From Corinectria fuckeliana (Eukaryota; Ascomycota; Sordariomycetes; Hypocreales; Nectriaceae), in contig WPDH01000282.1 in NCBI GenBank assembly GCA_019137255.1, forward strand, positions 18,153 through 82,152: a DNA stretch of 64,000 nt, given 5' to 3'. Both the position numbers and the translations under genes were made by a program. Below are positions 30,637-42,420 of this stretch, in pieces. Below the pieces are notes generated by a model. It was not told the DNA's origin, did no database searches, and saw only the letters and a list, made by a program, of their open reading frames with translations. Positions within the stretch are counted from its first letter, which is position 1, and every line of letters starts with the position of its first letter.

Positions 30637-32931
30637 GGTTATTTCTGTGGGTGTATGTGTGTGTGTTGTCGTGTGGTTGTCGTGTGCGCAGTCAAATGTT
30701 GAGGTCCAAGATGTTGGAAGGGATTTCGCTATGGACATCACTGGTAGGACGAGGTGTCAATTGCGCACAGTCATTATCGTCAACGTTGGTTGTTCCCTGC
30801 ATACACCAGCATCTCCCACAGGCGTTGAACAAGCGATAGTGAGCAAGGGTTTCGGAGGTTGCAGAGGTGAGTGTCGAAGTGATCGGGTGCAAATGTTGGG
30901 CCTACAGCTGGCGGCGGTCGTGGTGGTTCGCAGTGGGTGCGAAAGGTTTGGTGCGGAGAAGCAACTTTAACGTAGGTGTGTGCGCGTTGTGGTGAGGCGT
31001 CGCGAGAGCGAGGGTGATGCCGAGCAGCGAAGAAGAAAAAGCAGAGCACGGGCGATGTCCAGCAAGCGAGGACGACTGAGTTTGCGAGCAAGGAACAGGA
31101 TTATTTTTGGGCGTTGGATGTAGGTGGTGCGGGAGAAGTGCGTGCAAGATTGATTGCGAGGTCAGGAATGCGGTCGGCGGGTTCTGGGCGGAGGTTGGAG
31201 AGTGGTGGATGCTGGAGGGTGTTGGCGGATGGTGGGTGGTGGGTGAGCTACGAATAGTGGGCTGGTTGGGTTGGGAAAGCGAAGGCTGGGGTGGTAGTGA
31301 GGTGGTAGCGCGCGTGGCTGGTGGTAGTTCCTGCTAGCTCATAAGGGATGCGCGCTGCCGTTGCTGCCATGTCGGCCTACACACAGCGGCCTCTCTGTAC
31401 CTGCTTGCAAGCTGGAAAAAATGCTCGGGGCCCGAGCTCCTGACCATCACACGTGACCACTGAGGAGTGCTACTAGTAGGGCGTCGACAGTGTTTGCTTC
31501 AGGGAAGCCGCCCGATTGGCTGCCCGCCTGGAAAATGTCGCGCCAGCGCTTTCCCACGCGTCATAGTCGCGACTATCATCAGCCTTCCACCGAAGAAGAG
31601 CAAACGACGACGACAACGACGACGAGGTTGGTTCTCTAGTACGCTTGGATGCTTTGTTTTCCCATCCAATTGCCAATTGCCAATATTCCCACTCAGCTAG
31701 TCACGGATCGTAAACCGGGGTGTGTGTCCTTTCTCTCCCTTTTGTCTTGCACCTTTTTTTGTCCACGGAATTTGGAGATGCGGATTTGGGTTTGCACTGT
31801 CCATGCCACTGTTGCCATGTCGGCAGGGATCCCCACTGTGTGAGAGTGGCATCCATGGATAGCCCAGCAGGCGATCTGTTCAGGTGCCTGGCTAACAATC
31901 GCTCTTGCCGACGGCCTGGCCGCTGCATACTCGTATTGATTCAGGGAGCTCAGTTGCCAGGCCAGTGGAGGGGTTTTTGTGGAGGATATTCAGGCCACCT
32001 AAGACCCCAAGGCTCTAGGCCCCTGCCCACTGAGGCCGCTCTGTTCGCGGCCAACCTAACCCACTGGAGGGTCCCGTCGCTAGGCGGGCGGCCATGTGGG
32101 TGGGTACCTAGGTGCCCCGTTTGCAGGCCTCCATGCAGCTGCCAGCACTTAACTTATGTACACGCTGGACCCTACAGATAGGTACAGGTCACAGGGATTA
32201 CATATGTTAAAAGGTGGTGCCTTTGCAGGTCACTTTGCCACCACCACTCACCATAGGCTGCCTTAATTAAATTGTTAAGAGCTAGGTACCTTTACTAGCA
32301 GATATAACATAAATTAGCTCTGATCTAGGTATATTTACTTATGACCGAAACTGGGGCTTGTACCGCACTTAACATTTGTAATCCCTGTGACCTGTACTAG
32401 GCTAAGCTATTACCTACTAGTAGATAGGTAGGTACCTACTTACGGAAATGGATGCGTGAATACTTACCTGAATGCTTGCGTGAGCGACGGGAACAAGCGA
32501 GAGTATGTGTGCGTGCCTGTCTGCCTGCTGCCTTTGCCCTGATCGCTTTCATTGATTAAACAGCGTCACCTTTTCTTCATCAAAATTAACATGACATTGT
32601 GCCTTGCCACCCCGTGATCTTCGTGATCTTCGTGCTAACAGGTCCAGCCGAAACCCTGCGCATCATTCTGATCCCACTTTGACATCATCAGAAGCCTCAT
32701 CTCGTCTCTCTCGCGCCGTTCTTCTTTCAGCAGCTTTCCTAGCACTTTCAGCATTCGGTGTCAGCTTCCATGATTCTTTGGATTATTCAGCCACCTTTCC
32801 AAACATCTGTCATCATCCGCCGATCTGCTGTATCACACTAATCACCAGAGCCCTCGTAACCGCCACAAGCTTTACCGTCCTTAGTCATCTCGGCCGAGGT
32901 GAGAGCAACAGAACAGACAGAAGCCTTTCCG
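30637..32931. promoter_or_regulatory. 2.3-kb divergent intergenic region with a MITE-like insertion
   Basis: No gene recognised. It must hold promoters of the minus-strand byr4-like gene and the plus-strand XRCC4-like gene. Around 31.8-32.5 kb there are many AGGTACCTAG-type words and an inverted-repeat element at 32182-32397. Confidence 0.5.
32182..32397. mobile_element. MITE-like element, 216 bp with 28-bp terminal inverted repeats
   Basis: The left end GTACAGGTCACAGGGATTAC (continuing T-AT-ATGTTAA) is repeated in inverted orientation at 32370-32397 with one mismatch over about 28 bp. Both ends are flanked by TAG, compatible with a 3-bp target-site duplication. The interior has no coding capacity and is AT-rich. 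Size, inverted ends and short duplication fit a non-autonomous DNA transposon. The superfamily is uncertain; 3-bp duplications suggest PIF/Harbinger. Confidence 0.72.
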
Positions 32932-34198
32932 ATGGCCCCGACTCGAGTCTTGCGATTCACCCGCAGTGACGACGCCTCCGCCTTTGTCCTCGTGCAAGTC
33001 TCGTCCAAGGGTTCGCGGCCCCTCGATCTCAAATTGGTCGGCACCGAGGGGGACGAGCCATATGTCGCTTCATGCAAGTCATCCCATTCCCCCTTCAGCC
33101 ACAACGCAATATCAGATCCCAGTCTGCAATTTGCACGCAACCCGCACTGACGTAAACTTGCCGTCTTCAATCTAACCTCTTGCGTATCCGTATAGTGAAA
33201 CAAGATCGAGTGGCTTCTCTTCGGGTTAAAAATTGTCCAGTCTCGGAGCCAGAGTGGCAATCCATTCTCGAATCGTTGTTCAACCAGGACCAGCTCCCAG
33301 GCATCCAGGTCACAGCGACTGTCCAGAGTGAATCATCCATTTCAATCACCGTCCGGAAGGAGACTCAGGGCATTACAGTACGGACATGGTGCCATCCTCA
33401 AAGGCTCAGATCAGATGCTAACCATCTTAGCAACGCTTGGGCGCCATCACTTTGATCTTCAACGACGATGAGCCCATTGCATTGTTCGAATGGTGCGGAG
33501 CCGCCGTTGAGGCTGCGGTTGCCAGCAAGCAAGCTGTCGCCGACTTGACAGCCAAATGGCACGACTCGCAGGCTGCCGTAGCACAATTGAAGTCCCAACT
33601 CGAACAACTGATCCAAGCCAAGGACGCAGATGAGACGGCCTTGTTACGGAAGTTCCGAGATCTTCTGAATGAGAAAAAGGTCAAGATCCGTCAACAGCAG
33701 CAAGTCTTAGCAGCTGGTTCTTTCAACGCCAGTCATCCTGGCTCCTCCCAACCATCTCAAGCTCCCGCCCCGTCTAAGGCCGCTGCGCCAGCCAAATCAT
33801 CTCGTAAAGCTAGTCAGTCGAGGACTACGAAGAGAAAGGCACCAGCGTCGAAGAGAGTCGAGGAGGAGTCTGACGAGGATACTCGTACCCAGGCCATGGA
33901 CGTTGATATCAAAGAAGAGCTGGAGGACACTGAGCCTGGAGACACGACGGACGCCACCGCGTCTGTAGCAAGCGACGACGACAATGATGGTGGCAACGGT
34001 GACAGTGATAACGATGATGGCCCACCGCCACAGACCGCAAACCCCACTTCACAGGAATCTAGAGAAGTGCCAACCAAAAAGCCAACGCATCAACCTCCGC
34101 CGAGAAGAGCTCTCCCATTCTACAACAAGCCAACCAAACCTGCCCCGGCCCCTGCAGCCCCTGTGGGTAGCGAAACTGATTCTGACGATGAGTTATGA
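32932..34198 (+). CDS. XRCC4-like DNA double-strand-break repair protein
   Basis: Exons 32932-33073, 33196-33377 and 33431-34198, giving 363 residues. Intron 1 is a GC-AG intron (GCAAGT donor); only this donor keeps frame, joining YVAS to LKQDRVASLRVK. The N-terminal 120 residues form a beta-rich head (TRVLRFTRSDDASAFVLVQV). A long helix follows (KQAVADLTAKWHDSQAAVAQ, EQLIQAKDADETALLRKFRD), the XRCC4/Lif1 head-plus-stalk layout. The tail is basic then acidic, with KRKAPASKR and an IKEE SUMO consensus. XRCC4/Lif1 partners DNA ligase IV in non-homologous end joining in the nucleus. Assignment is by layout and remembered fungal sequences. Confidence 0.78.
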
Positions 34199-34348
34199 GC
34201 AATAACGATCACATCCTGCACTTGTTGAGCGGACAATGGCCATTACATGAGAAGTCTCCGCATGTCAATATATTTCACATGAATCTGGACTTCCACGTCT
34301 TAGCACCCAATCCAGTCATAATGCATTAAACCGAGTTCGACCCAGCAT

Positions 34349-35407
34349 TTAGCTCCTGTCGTTTTCGTCGAATTTATTCTTCCAGAATCCACGGAAGTGT
34401 TTCTGCTCGCCAAGCCTGGAGATTTCAGTAATCTCCTCCTCGGTCAATTTAAACTTTGGCAACTTGGCCAGGTAGCCTTCGAGTCTCGACGCCTTGGAGC
34501 TCGTCGTAAGTGCCACAACGCCCTGGTCGATGATCCATCGCAGACCAATCTCTGAATCGGTAACGCCATACTTCTCTGCCAACTTCTCCCAGTAAGCATC
34601 GATAGGTCCCCCCTTGGCAGTGACGATCGGGGTTAGGGGACCGTATGATGAGACGACAATGTTGTGCTTTTTGTTGAATGCGACGAGGTCGCCGTGCTGG
34701 AGGTAGGGGTGGTACTCGATCTGATTGACCGCGGGGGGGATCTTGGCAGTCTTGAGGACAGTCTCGAGTTGTCCCTGGAGGAAGTTGGACACACCGATAG
34801 ACTTGGCCCGGCCGGATTCCTTGATGGCCTCCAAGTCGGCCCATTTGGCCTGCAGCTCCTCATCGGAGTCGGCAAACCAAGCACCATGAATCAGGTAGAG
34901 ATCCACATAATCAAGACCGAGCTTCTTGAGGGAGATGTTGAAAGCTTCAAGGGTGTCCTTCTTCTCCGTGGCGCTGATCTTGGTAGTAACGTAGAGCTGA
35001 TCGCGGGGGACTCCGGCAGCCTTGATGGCAGCTCCGAGCTCTGCTTCATTACCATACACTAAGAAATGGGTTAGAGCTGGTGTGTTTGGTGTGATACGCG
35101 GTGCTAACCTTCCGCGCCGTCGAGGTGCCGATACCCAATCCGAATCGCCTCCTTGGTGAGCTTGATCAGATCGTTGTCGAGGGGGGCGTTGGGGTCGCTT
35201 TTGTAGCGGGCAGTACCGAGACCATATGCAAGCTGCACTCCGTCTCAATTAGCTCTAAATACGCCAGTTTACCGGTGAAATATGTATGCAGTGTGCTATC
35301 CGATGCCGCTGACTTGGGGGAAGTTATGTAGGAGGGGACCTTACCACGGGGATCTCATTGCCGTCATTGAGCTTGACGTGGGGAATATCCAGCGGGGTTC
35401 CGGCCAT
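34349..35407 (-). CDS. aldo/keto reductase
   Basis: Complement of 35345-35407, 35109-35232 and 34349-35058, giving 298 residues. The NADPH-dependent TIM-barrel reductase signature is intact. The catalytic tetrad is visible: Asp and Tyr in RHLDGAEVYGNEAELG, Lys in YVTTKIS and His in YLIHGAW. Cofactor-side segments are SIGVSNF, VNQIEYHPYLQ and ALTTSSKASRLEGY. The C-terminus ENDRS replaces the longer loop of some members, so substrate cannot be predicted; xylose- and GCY1-type reductases are related. It is tail-to-tail with the XRCC4-like gene, only 150 bp apart. Confidence 0.93.
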
Positions 35408-36392
35408 GGTGACGGTGTTTCGAAGATCAAGCTTGAGCAGTTGGGAAGCGTCACTGTAGGCCACGAGGAATGGATATCAAGAAGGATTACTTGTAGACAA
35501 AGGTTTGACAGGATAGGCTTCGATACAAGGTGAAAGAAACCCAGCTCAAGAGTGGGATGCTGCGTCGTTTTAAGCAGACCCGCTGGCCATGATGGGGTAG
35601 CCAACTTTGGAACATTGCGATGCCGGACGGGACAATGCCGTGATTTGTAAACCGAACTCACTCGGCGGAGGCTTCGGCATTTGTGATAGGTTGCCTCGGA
35701 TATAAGGTGCTTGTCATCATGTCTTTGCGTGTCACTATGGTATAATTGTTTATCCATAACGACGTCGAATTCAAAATTTAGTTACCTTCCCTAGAACTGT
35801 AGACTATATGAGCATCATGATGTCCTGCTCAGTGCGGCAGTAAGAAAAACGGTCCAATAGCTTGCGATTACAGCTCGCTTATCTTAAGCATCTAGTAGGT
35901 CGATATCTGAGAGCAAGTTAGCACAGGTCCCCTCGGAGCTCCGGCTGTTTTCACCTACCCCTCCATCCCACTTCCGACGCAATAGTCTATAGGGTATGTC
36001 GAGTGCATATTCGTGACGACATCAACGCCAGAGATGGCGACCCTCTTGCACGCAGTTGGCAGAAGAAAATATATGTCACAATCATGTTAATATGTCGGAT
36101 GTCGTTCAATGACGCTTTCCGACGTCTGGTAAACTTCCTAAGACATTCGTGCGGCCCGGTTCCATCTGACATGCGTCCGGTTAACTGGGGTAGAAATGAC
36201 CGGCGAGCGGATGTGGGGTCAATGGACCCCGAAGATGTCATGGCGAAGACGGCGATATGACGATTGTTACAAAGCGGTTGCCACCCACTTGCGCGCTATA
36301 ATAATTACGCCGCAGAGTGCTTGGTCATCTATCATCGAAGCCCTCCAAATGCTTACCTAAATACACGTTTCCCACATATAAACTCGCCGTTG
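35408..36392. promoter_or_regulatory. divergent intergenic region AKR / SelO
   Basis: 985 bp with no recognised gene. It holds the promoters of the minus-strand reductase and the plus-strand SelO gene. Confidence 0.5.
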
Positions 36393-38444
36393 ATGCTCTG
36401 TCGCGCAGCGCTCCGTCGAGCTATCCCTCGTCCTCCGAAGAACCGATCAACCATGGCCGCTCCTCTATCCAACGGTGCCCCGACGCCCTCGGCGCAAACG
36501 CCCTCTTACGAAGGCGCCTCACTTGCCGACCTCCCCAAGTCGTGGCACTTGACCGAATCACTCCCCGCCGACGCTCTCTTTCCGACACCGGCCGACTCAC
36601 ACAAGACTGCCCGAGACAAGATCAGACCTCGACAGGTCCAGAATGCCATATTCACCTGGGTGCGCCCGGAGGAACAAAAGGACCCCGAACTTCTCGGGGT
36701 TAGCCCGGCTGCTTTGCGCGACCTGGGAATCAAACCTGGCGAAGAGAAATCGGAGGAGTTTCGGCAGCTGGTAGCTGGAAACAAGCTGTACGGCTGGAAC
36801 GAGGAGAAGCTCGAGGGTGGATATCCTTGGGCGCAATGCTACGGAGGCTTCCAGTTTGGCCAATGGGCTGGGCAGCTGGGCGATGGAAGAGCCATCTCTC
36901 TTTTTGAGACCACGAATCCTGCGTCCGGTGAGCGTTACGAACTGCAGCTAAAAGGTTCCGGCCTGACGCCATACTCTCGCTTCGCTGACGGAAAAGCTGT
37001 GCTGCGATCGAGCATCAGAGAATTTGTCGTCTCCGAAGCCCTCAATGCCTTGCGGATACCCACCACCAGAGCGTTATCCTTGACGCTCCTACCGCACTCT
37101 AATGTCTTACGTGAGAGAGTAGAGCCAGGGGCCATCGTCCTACGTTTTGCCCAGTCTTGGCTGCGGCTGGGCAGCTTCGATATTCTGCGTGCCAGAGGCG
37201 ATCGTGCCCTGATCAGAAAACTGTCCACGTACATCGCCGAGGACGTCTTCGGCGGCTGGGACAAGCTGCCTGCCAGGCTGGAAGATCCAGAGAACCCGAC
37301 AACCTCGCCCCCACCAAAGCGAGGTGTTGCCACTGATGTCACCGAGGGTCCCGCAGATACTGCAGAGAACAGGATCACTCGGCTCTACCGAGAAATCGTG
37401 CGGCGTAACGCCTTGGTGGTTGCCAACTGGCAAGCATATGGGTTCATGAACGGCGTCCTAGTAAGTCCCTTAACTATGCTGGAGCTTGGCGAACAATGCT
37501 GACTGGACATGACACAGAACACGGACAACACCTCTGTCTACGGGCTGTCGATAGACTTTGGCCCGTTTGCTTTCATGGACAACTTCGATCCTTCGTACAC
37601 GCCGAATCACGATGACTACGCACTTCGATATAGTTACAAGAATCAGCCCACAATCATCTGGTGGAACCTCGTCCGGTTGGGCGAGGCTCTAGGGGAGCTG
37701 ATGGGTATGGGCCCTGACGTTGACGACCCGACCTTCATTGCAGACGGGGTCAAAGAAGGCTCCGAGGAAGAGACAGCGGGCAGAGCAGAGAAGCTCATTG
37801 TTCAAGCTGGCGAGGAGTACAAGGCAACTTTCCTGGCAGAATACAAGAGACTGATGACTGCTCGGTTGGGACTCAAAACATTCAAGGATTCCGACTTTGA
37901 CGTGCTCTTCAGCGAGGCACTCGACACCTTGGAGGCCCTTGAGTTGGACTTCCATCACTTTTTCCGCCGACTAAGCTCGATCAAGCTGGAGGAAATTGCT
38001 ACAAAAGAGGCAAGGGAGCAAAAGGCGTCGGTATTCTTCCACAAGGAAGGGCCACCGAAGAACGTCGACGAGTCCAATGCGAGAGAGCCGCTGGCCAAAT
38101 GGCTGGCTAGCTGGCGAGAGCGAATTATCGAGGACTGGAAAGAAGCTGACGGCGGCGTGTCCGAGGCACGGGAGAACGAGAGGATCCAAGCTATGAAGCA
38201 GGTTAATCCTAACTTCGTCCCCAGAGGTTGGATCCTCGATGAGGTTATCCGACGCGTGGAGAAGGAGGACGACACCGATGTGCTCAATCGCATCATGCAC
38301 CTTGCCCTGAATCCCTTCGCAGACTCGTGGGACGGCCGGACATTCAATGGCGTCAAGTACGACGGTGACAGCGCGGAGGAGAACCGTTGGACGGCGGACC
38401 CTCCCAAGACAGAGAGGGCCATGCAGTGCAGCTGCAGCTCATAG
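36393..38444 (+). CDS. SelO-family protein (selenoprotein O homologue, pseudokinase AMPylase)
   Basis: Exons 36393-37460 and 37518-38444, giving 664 residues. The first residues (MLCRAALRRAIPRPPKNRS) look like a mitochondrial presequence; a second ATG follows at residue 21. Family motifs are present: YAQ-type CYGGFQFGQWAGQLGDGRA, ELQLKGSGLTPYSRFADGKA, SSIREFVVSEA, VLRFAQSWLRLGSF, and the metal-binding VYGLSIDFGPFAFMD. The C-terminal MQCSCSS has Cys where vertebrate SelO carries selenocysteine. SelO transfers AMP to Ser/Thr/Tyr of mitochondrial redox proteins; this is established for bacterial, yeast and human members. Confidence 0.93.
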
Positions 38445-38988
38445 GGCAGATACAAGCCGCAGTAATTGAAGCATTTTACGGAGGGAACACTTCCCCTCGG
38501 GTATGCCAAGGTCTACAACCTCAAGATAGTGAGTGACTGGTGGTATGTGACGACCGGCGGTAAGAGGCAGCGGTCACGGAGATTGACTCTCTTTCGTGCT
38601 TCCATAACGGCGTGGACATTTCTCTAGAGCACAAGATAGAGGAAGACTTGACTGAAGCAGCAGACCTGCCGAAACAGACCTGAGCACAAGCTCTCCTACA
38701 ATAAAATGTGCCCGTATACAATTTAATTTGGTGAAAAAGGAAGAAAAAAAAAACCCCAGAAGCTCGACGGCCCGCAAAATGTACCCAAGACTCGGTTGGA
38801 GCGTGATGTGTGGCCTCAGGCAGAGAGGAATTGGTGTCGGCCAATCACAGAAGATGTAAATTAATCGCGGACTAGCGCCACTAAATCCATTACCCGAACA
38901 GCAGTTCCCTTCGAGACGTCAACGACTGAGCACATATTCGCCGCAACGGCAAGCAACTTCATCTCTTTCACCCCGTCAAGGCGACGCG

Positions 38989-41495
38989 ATGCTCCGACAG
39001 TCTCTAGCTCGTTCGGCTTGGCGGACGGGCCGGCGGGCAGCCAATGTCTCGCGGGCCTTTGCGACGACGATCCAACGACCAGCCGAGGTGGAGCTGACAA
39101 TTGGTGAGCATCTTTGTGTACGCAGCCATTGACCGTCCGACGGGAGGCTAACTTGACGGCAGATGGAAAGAAGGTGTCGATTGAAGGTATGCTTTGATGA
39201 TTGATGTGTTGCGGAGCGAGTTCTCTGACGCCGTTGCAGCCGGTTCGGCCCTTATCCAGGCCTGTGAGAAGGCGGGCTCGACAGTTCCGAGGTACGTTGA
39301 TATTGCCCCAACGGGTTTTGACGCCCCTGGCTAACGCTGTCTAGATACTGCTACCATGAGTACGATACCTCCGCCCGTCTCTCCCCGACCGAAATATCGC
39401 TGACCCTACCCCCAGGAAGCTTATGATTGCCGGTAACTGCCGAATGTGCCTGGTGGAAGTTGAGAAGGCCCCAAAGCCTGTGGCCTCGTGTGCCTGGCCC
39501 GTCCAGCCCGGTATGGTTGTCAAGACCAACTCGCCTCTTACCCACAAGGCCCGAGAGGGCGTGATGGAGTTCCTCCTCGCGAATCACCCTCTCGACTGCC
39601 CCATCTGTGATCAGGGAGGCGAGTGTGATCTCCAGGACCAGTCCATGCGATATGGCGCCGACCGAGGTCGATTCCACGAGATTGGCGGCAAGCGTGCCGT
39701 CGAGGACAAGAATATTGGCCCTCTTATCAAGACGTCGATGAACCGATGTATTCACTGCACCCGATGTATCCGATTTGCCAACGATATCGCCGGAGCACCG
39801 GAGCTTGGCTCCACCGGCCGCGGTAACGACATCCAGATCGGGACTTACCTTGAGCAGAACCTTGACTCGGAGATGTCTGGTAACGTTATCGACCTCTGCC
39901 CCGTTGGTGCCCTTACCTCCAAGCCCTACGCCTTCCGAGCCCGTCCCTGGGAGCTGAAGCACACCGAGTCCATCGACGTCCTCGATGGTCTTGGTTCTAA
40001 CATCCGTGTCGACTCCCGAGGCCTCGAGGTCATGCGCATCCTGCCCCGCCTCAACGACGACGTCAACGAGGAGTGGATCAACGACAAGTCTCGATTCGCT
40101 TGCGACGGCCTGAAGACCCAGCGATTGACAATGCCCCTGGTTCGCCGAGAGGGCCGATTCGAGCCTGCCGACTGGGAGGAGGCTTTGGGCGAGATTTCGC
40201 GTGCCTGGCAAGTGAAGAACCCCCAGGGCAACGAGTTCAAGGTTATTGCTGGTGCTTTGACTGAGATTGAGTCCCTGGTTGTCGCGAAGGATATGGCCAA
40301 CAAGCTCGGATCCGATAACCTGGCTCTGGACACACCCAGCGGTAGCCAGCCCGTTGCTCACGGTGTCGACGTTCGATCCAACTACCTCTTCAACTCCACA
40401 ATCTGGGGTATTGAGGAGGCTGATACCATCCTGATTGTTGGCAGCAACACCCGGCACGAGGCCGCAGTTCTGAACGCCCGTATCCGAAAGCACTGGCTCC
40501 GATCCGACCTCGAAATTGGCGTTGTTGGCGAGACCTGGGATTCCACCTTCGAGTTCGAGCACTTCGGTGCCGATCACGCCGCCCTCAAGCAGGCCCTGGC
40601 CGGTCCCTTTGGACAGAAGCTTCAGAACGCCAAGCGCCCTATGATCATTGTTGGCTCTGGTGTCACGGACCACGCTGATGCCAAGGCCTTCTACGAGACC
40701 GTTGGTGCCTTCGTCGAGAAGAACGCCGCAAACTTCCGAACTCAGGAGTGGGATGGTTACAACGTTCTCCAGCGCGAGGCTTCGCGTGCCGGTGCCTTCG
40801 AGGTTGGTTTCACTACTCCCTCTGCTGAGGTTGCCGAGACCAAGCCCAAGTTCGTCTGGCTCCTGGGAGCCGATGAGATCAAGGAGTCCGATATCCCCAA
40901 GGACGCCTTTGTTGTCTACCAGGGTCATCACGGTGACAAGGGCGCTCAGATTGCCGACATTATCCTGCCTGGGGCTGCCTACACCGAGAAGGCCGGTACC
41001 TACATCAACACCGAAGGCCGAGTGCAAATGACTCGTGCCGCCACCTCCCTCCCTGGAGCTGCCCGCACTGACTGGAAGATCCTCCGAGCGGTCAGTGAGT
41101 TCCTGGGTGCTCCTCTGCCCTACGACGATGTCGCTATGGTTCGGGACCGCATGGCTGAGATATCTCCCGCCCTGGCTGCCTACGATGTCGTTGAGCCTGT
41201 TGCTCTTCCCCAGCTTAGCAGGGTCCAGCTTGTGGACCAGAACAAGGGCGCCAAGGTCAGCGGCGAGCCTTTGAAGAAGGTTATCGACAACTTCTATTTC
41301 ACAGACGTCATCTCGAGGAGGTATGTTGCATTCCCTATTCATTCTACTACCTATTCCTTTGCTAACCCTAGATGTAGCTCACCGACGATGGCACGCTGCT
41401 CGGCGGCCAAGGCCACTGGTGATCCCCGAACGAACTTGATGGCACCCGGTATGGAGGAGGATAGGCCCATGGGCCAGGTCGAGTACGGGGCGTGA
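38989..41495 (+). CDS. NUO78: NADH:ubiquinone oxidoreductase 75-78 kDa subunit (complex I)
   Basis: Six exons: 38989-39103, 39163-39186, 39240-39291, 39345-39359, 39416-41320 and 41378-41495, giving 742 residues. A mitochondrial presequence (MLRQSLARSAWRTGRRAANV) precedes the ferredoxin-like domain VELTIDGKKVSIEAGSALIQ. Iron-sulphur ligands are intact: YCYHEKLMIAGNCRMC for the 2Fe-2S centre, CPICDQGGECDLQDQ and CIHCTRCIRFAND for the 4Fe-4S centres. The molybdopterin-oxidoreductase-like domain follows. The C-terminus ends MGQVEYGA. The protein is the iron-sulphur subunit of the peripheral arm on the matrix side. Exon 4 is a 15-nt microexon carrying the first Cys ligand. The 38445-38988 gap holds only the promoter. 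Confidence 0.97.
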
Positions 41496-41769
41496 GGAGG
41501 CGACTGTAAACGAATAGAAAGATTCACTTTTTTGTGTCTGGGATGTTCGTAGTGCTTGTACATATAGGACATCGGGCTTGAGGGGGAAGGTAAATAAGTT
41601 GACATGCTGGTACCCCCCTCACGGCGTGAACGTCTTTGAATCAAAGCCCTTTTATATCGCTCTGATTCTAGTGGGGTGCGTTCTTCCTCTTGTGGAATGG
41701 TAGAAAGAACTTTGGTTTCTTCTGTGGAGGTAGATGCCCATGCTGAGTGCCGGATTGTTTGGCCTGTTC

Positions 41770-42420
41770 CTACTGGGCCTCGCGCTCTAGCTCTTTTTTG
41801 AGTTCCTTCTGGTAATGGTCGCGTATCTTGTTGACGTGTTCCTCGTAGTGTTCCAGGTCTTTGGCGGCCTGGCTTAGGTGGCGTAACAGCTGGTTGGCTG
41901 CCCACTCGCGAGGGTTGCAGCTAGTCGAGGGGAAGGCGAGATCTGGAATGACGTTGAGGTTGGCATCTCGCGTGGTATCGTACGGCGCCTCCATGTTGCG
42001 GATCATCTCGCCGAGGTCATCGGGCTCCCGCTCCAGCTGAAGCCCTCTCGGCCGCGCGCCCTGGCTAAGCAAGAGGTCCTCCCAGCGGCGTGCGTCCTGG
42101 ACGATGCGGGCGGCATCGCGGGCCTTCAGAGTGAGCAAGTTGGATTGCACGGCGGCGGAGTGGGTGTCGAGCAGGACAAGGATCTCGCGCATGCGGGCGG
42201 CGCGCGTGGCGGGCGCGATGAAGGGCGCTGAGATGTCGGAGGTGATGGGGACGTAGATGGCCGGGACCATGCTGTTGAGCGCTGGGATGATCGGGTAGCC
42301 GGCCGGGTCCTTGCTCGAGCCCGGCGGCCGCTCGGGGTTGACGGGGGGCTGAGGCCCGTTCGGAGCGGCGGCGGCGGTGGGAGCTTCAGCGGCGGGAATT
42401 TGGTGTTGAGGTTGCGCCAT
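41770..42420 (-). CDS. uncharacterised helical protein
   Basis: Intronless, 216 residues; start chosen at the first ATG after the leader (42420). The N-terminus is Pro/Ala-rich (QPQHQIPAAEAPTAAAAPNG), then an ordered part with MVPAIYVPITSDISAPF, ARMREILVLLDTHSAAVQ, ARRWEDLLLSQGARPRGLQ and DLGEMIRNMEAPYD. It ends in a charged helix, EHVNKIRDHYQKELKKELER, likely coiled coil. Codon usage is strongly coding-like. I do not recognise the family; a small subunit of a nuclear or kinetochore complex would fit but is a guess. It is convergent with the complex I gene, 274 bp apart. Confidence 0.75.
   Translation of the reverse strand: MAQPQHQIPAAEAPTAAAAPNGPQPPVNPERPPGSSKDPAGYPIIPALNSMVPAIYVPITSDISAPFIAPATRAARMREILVLLDTHSAAVQSNLLTLKARDAARIVQDARRWEDLLLSQGARPRGLQLEREPDDLGEMIRNMEAPYDTTRDANLNVIPDLAFPSTSCNPREWAANQLLRHLSQAAKDLEHYEEHVNKIRDHYQKELKKELEREAQ

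Noticed and set aside
29348..30970. 540-codon plus-strand open frame opposite the byr4-like gene
   Set aside because: Composition mirrors the Ser/Pro-rich sense protein; no domain or fitting splice context.
39351..41342. 663-codon minus-strand open frame opposite the complex I gene
   Set aside because: It is the antisense shadow of a GC3-biased, highly conserved coding sequence; its protein has no domain and the sense frame is certain.
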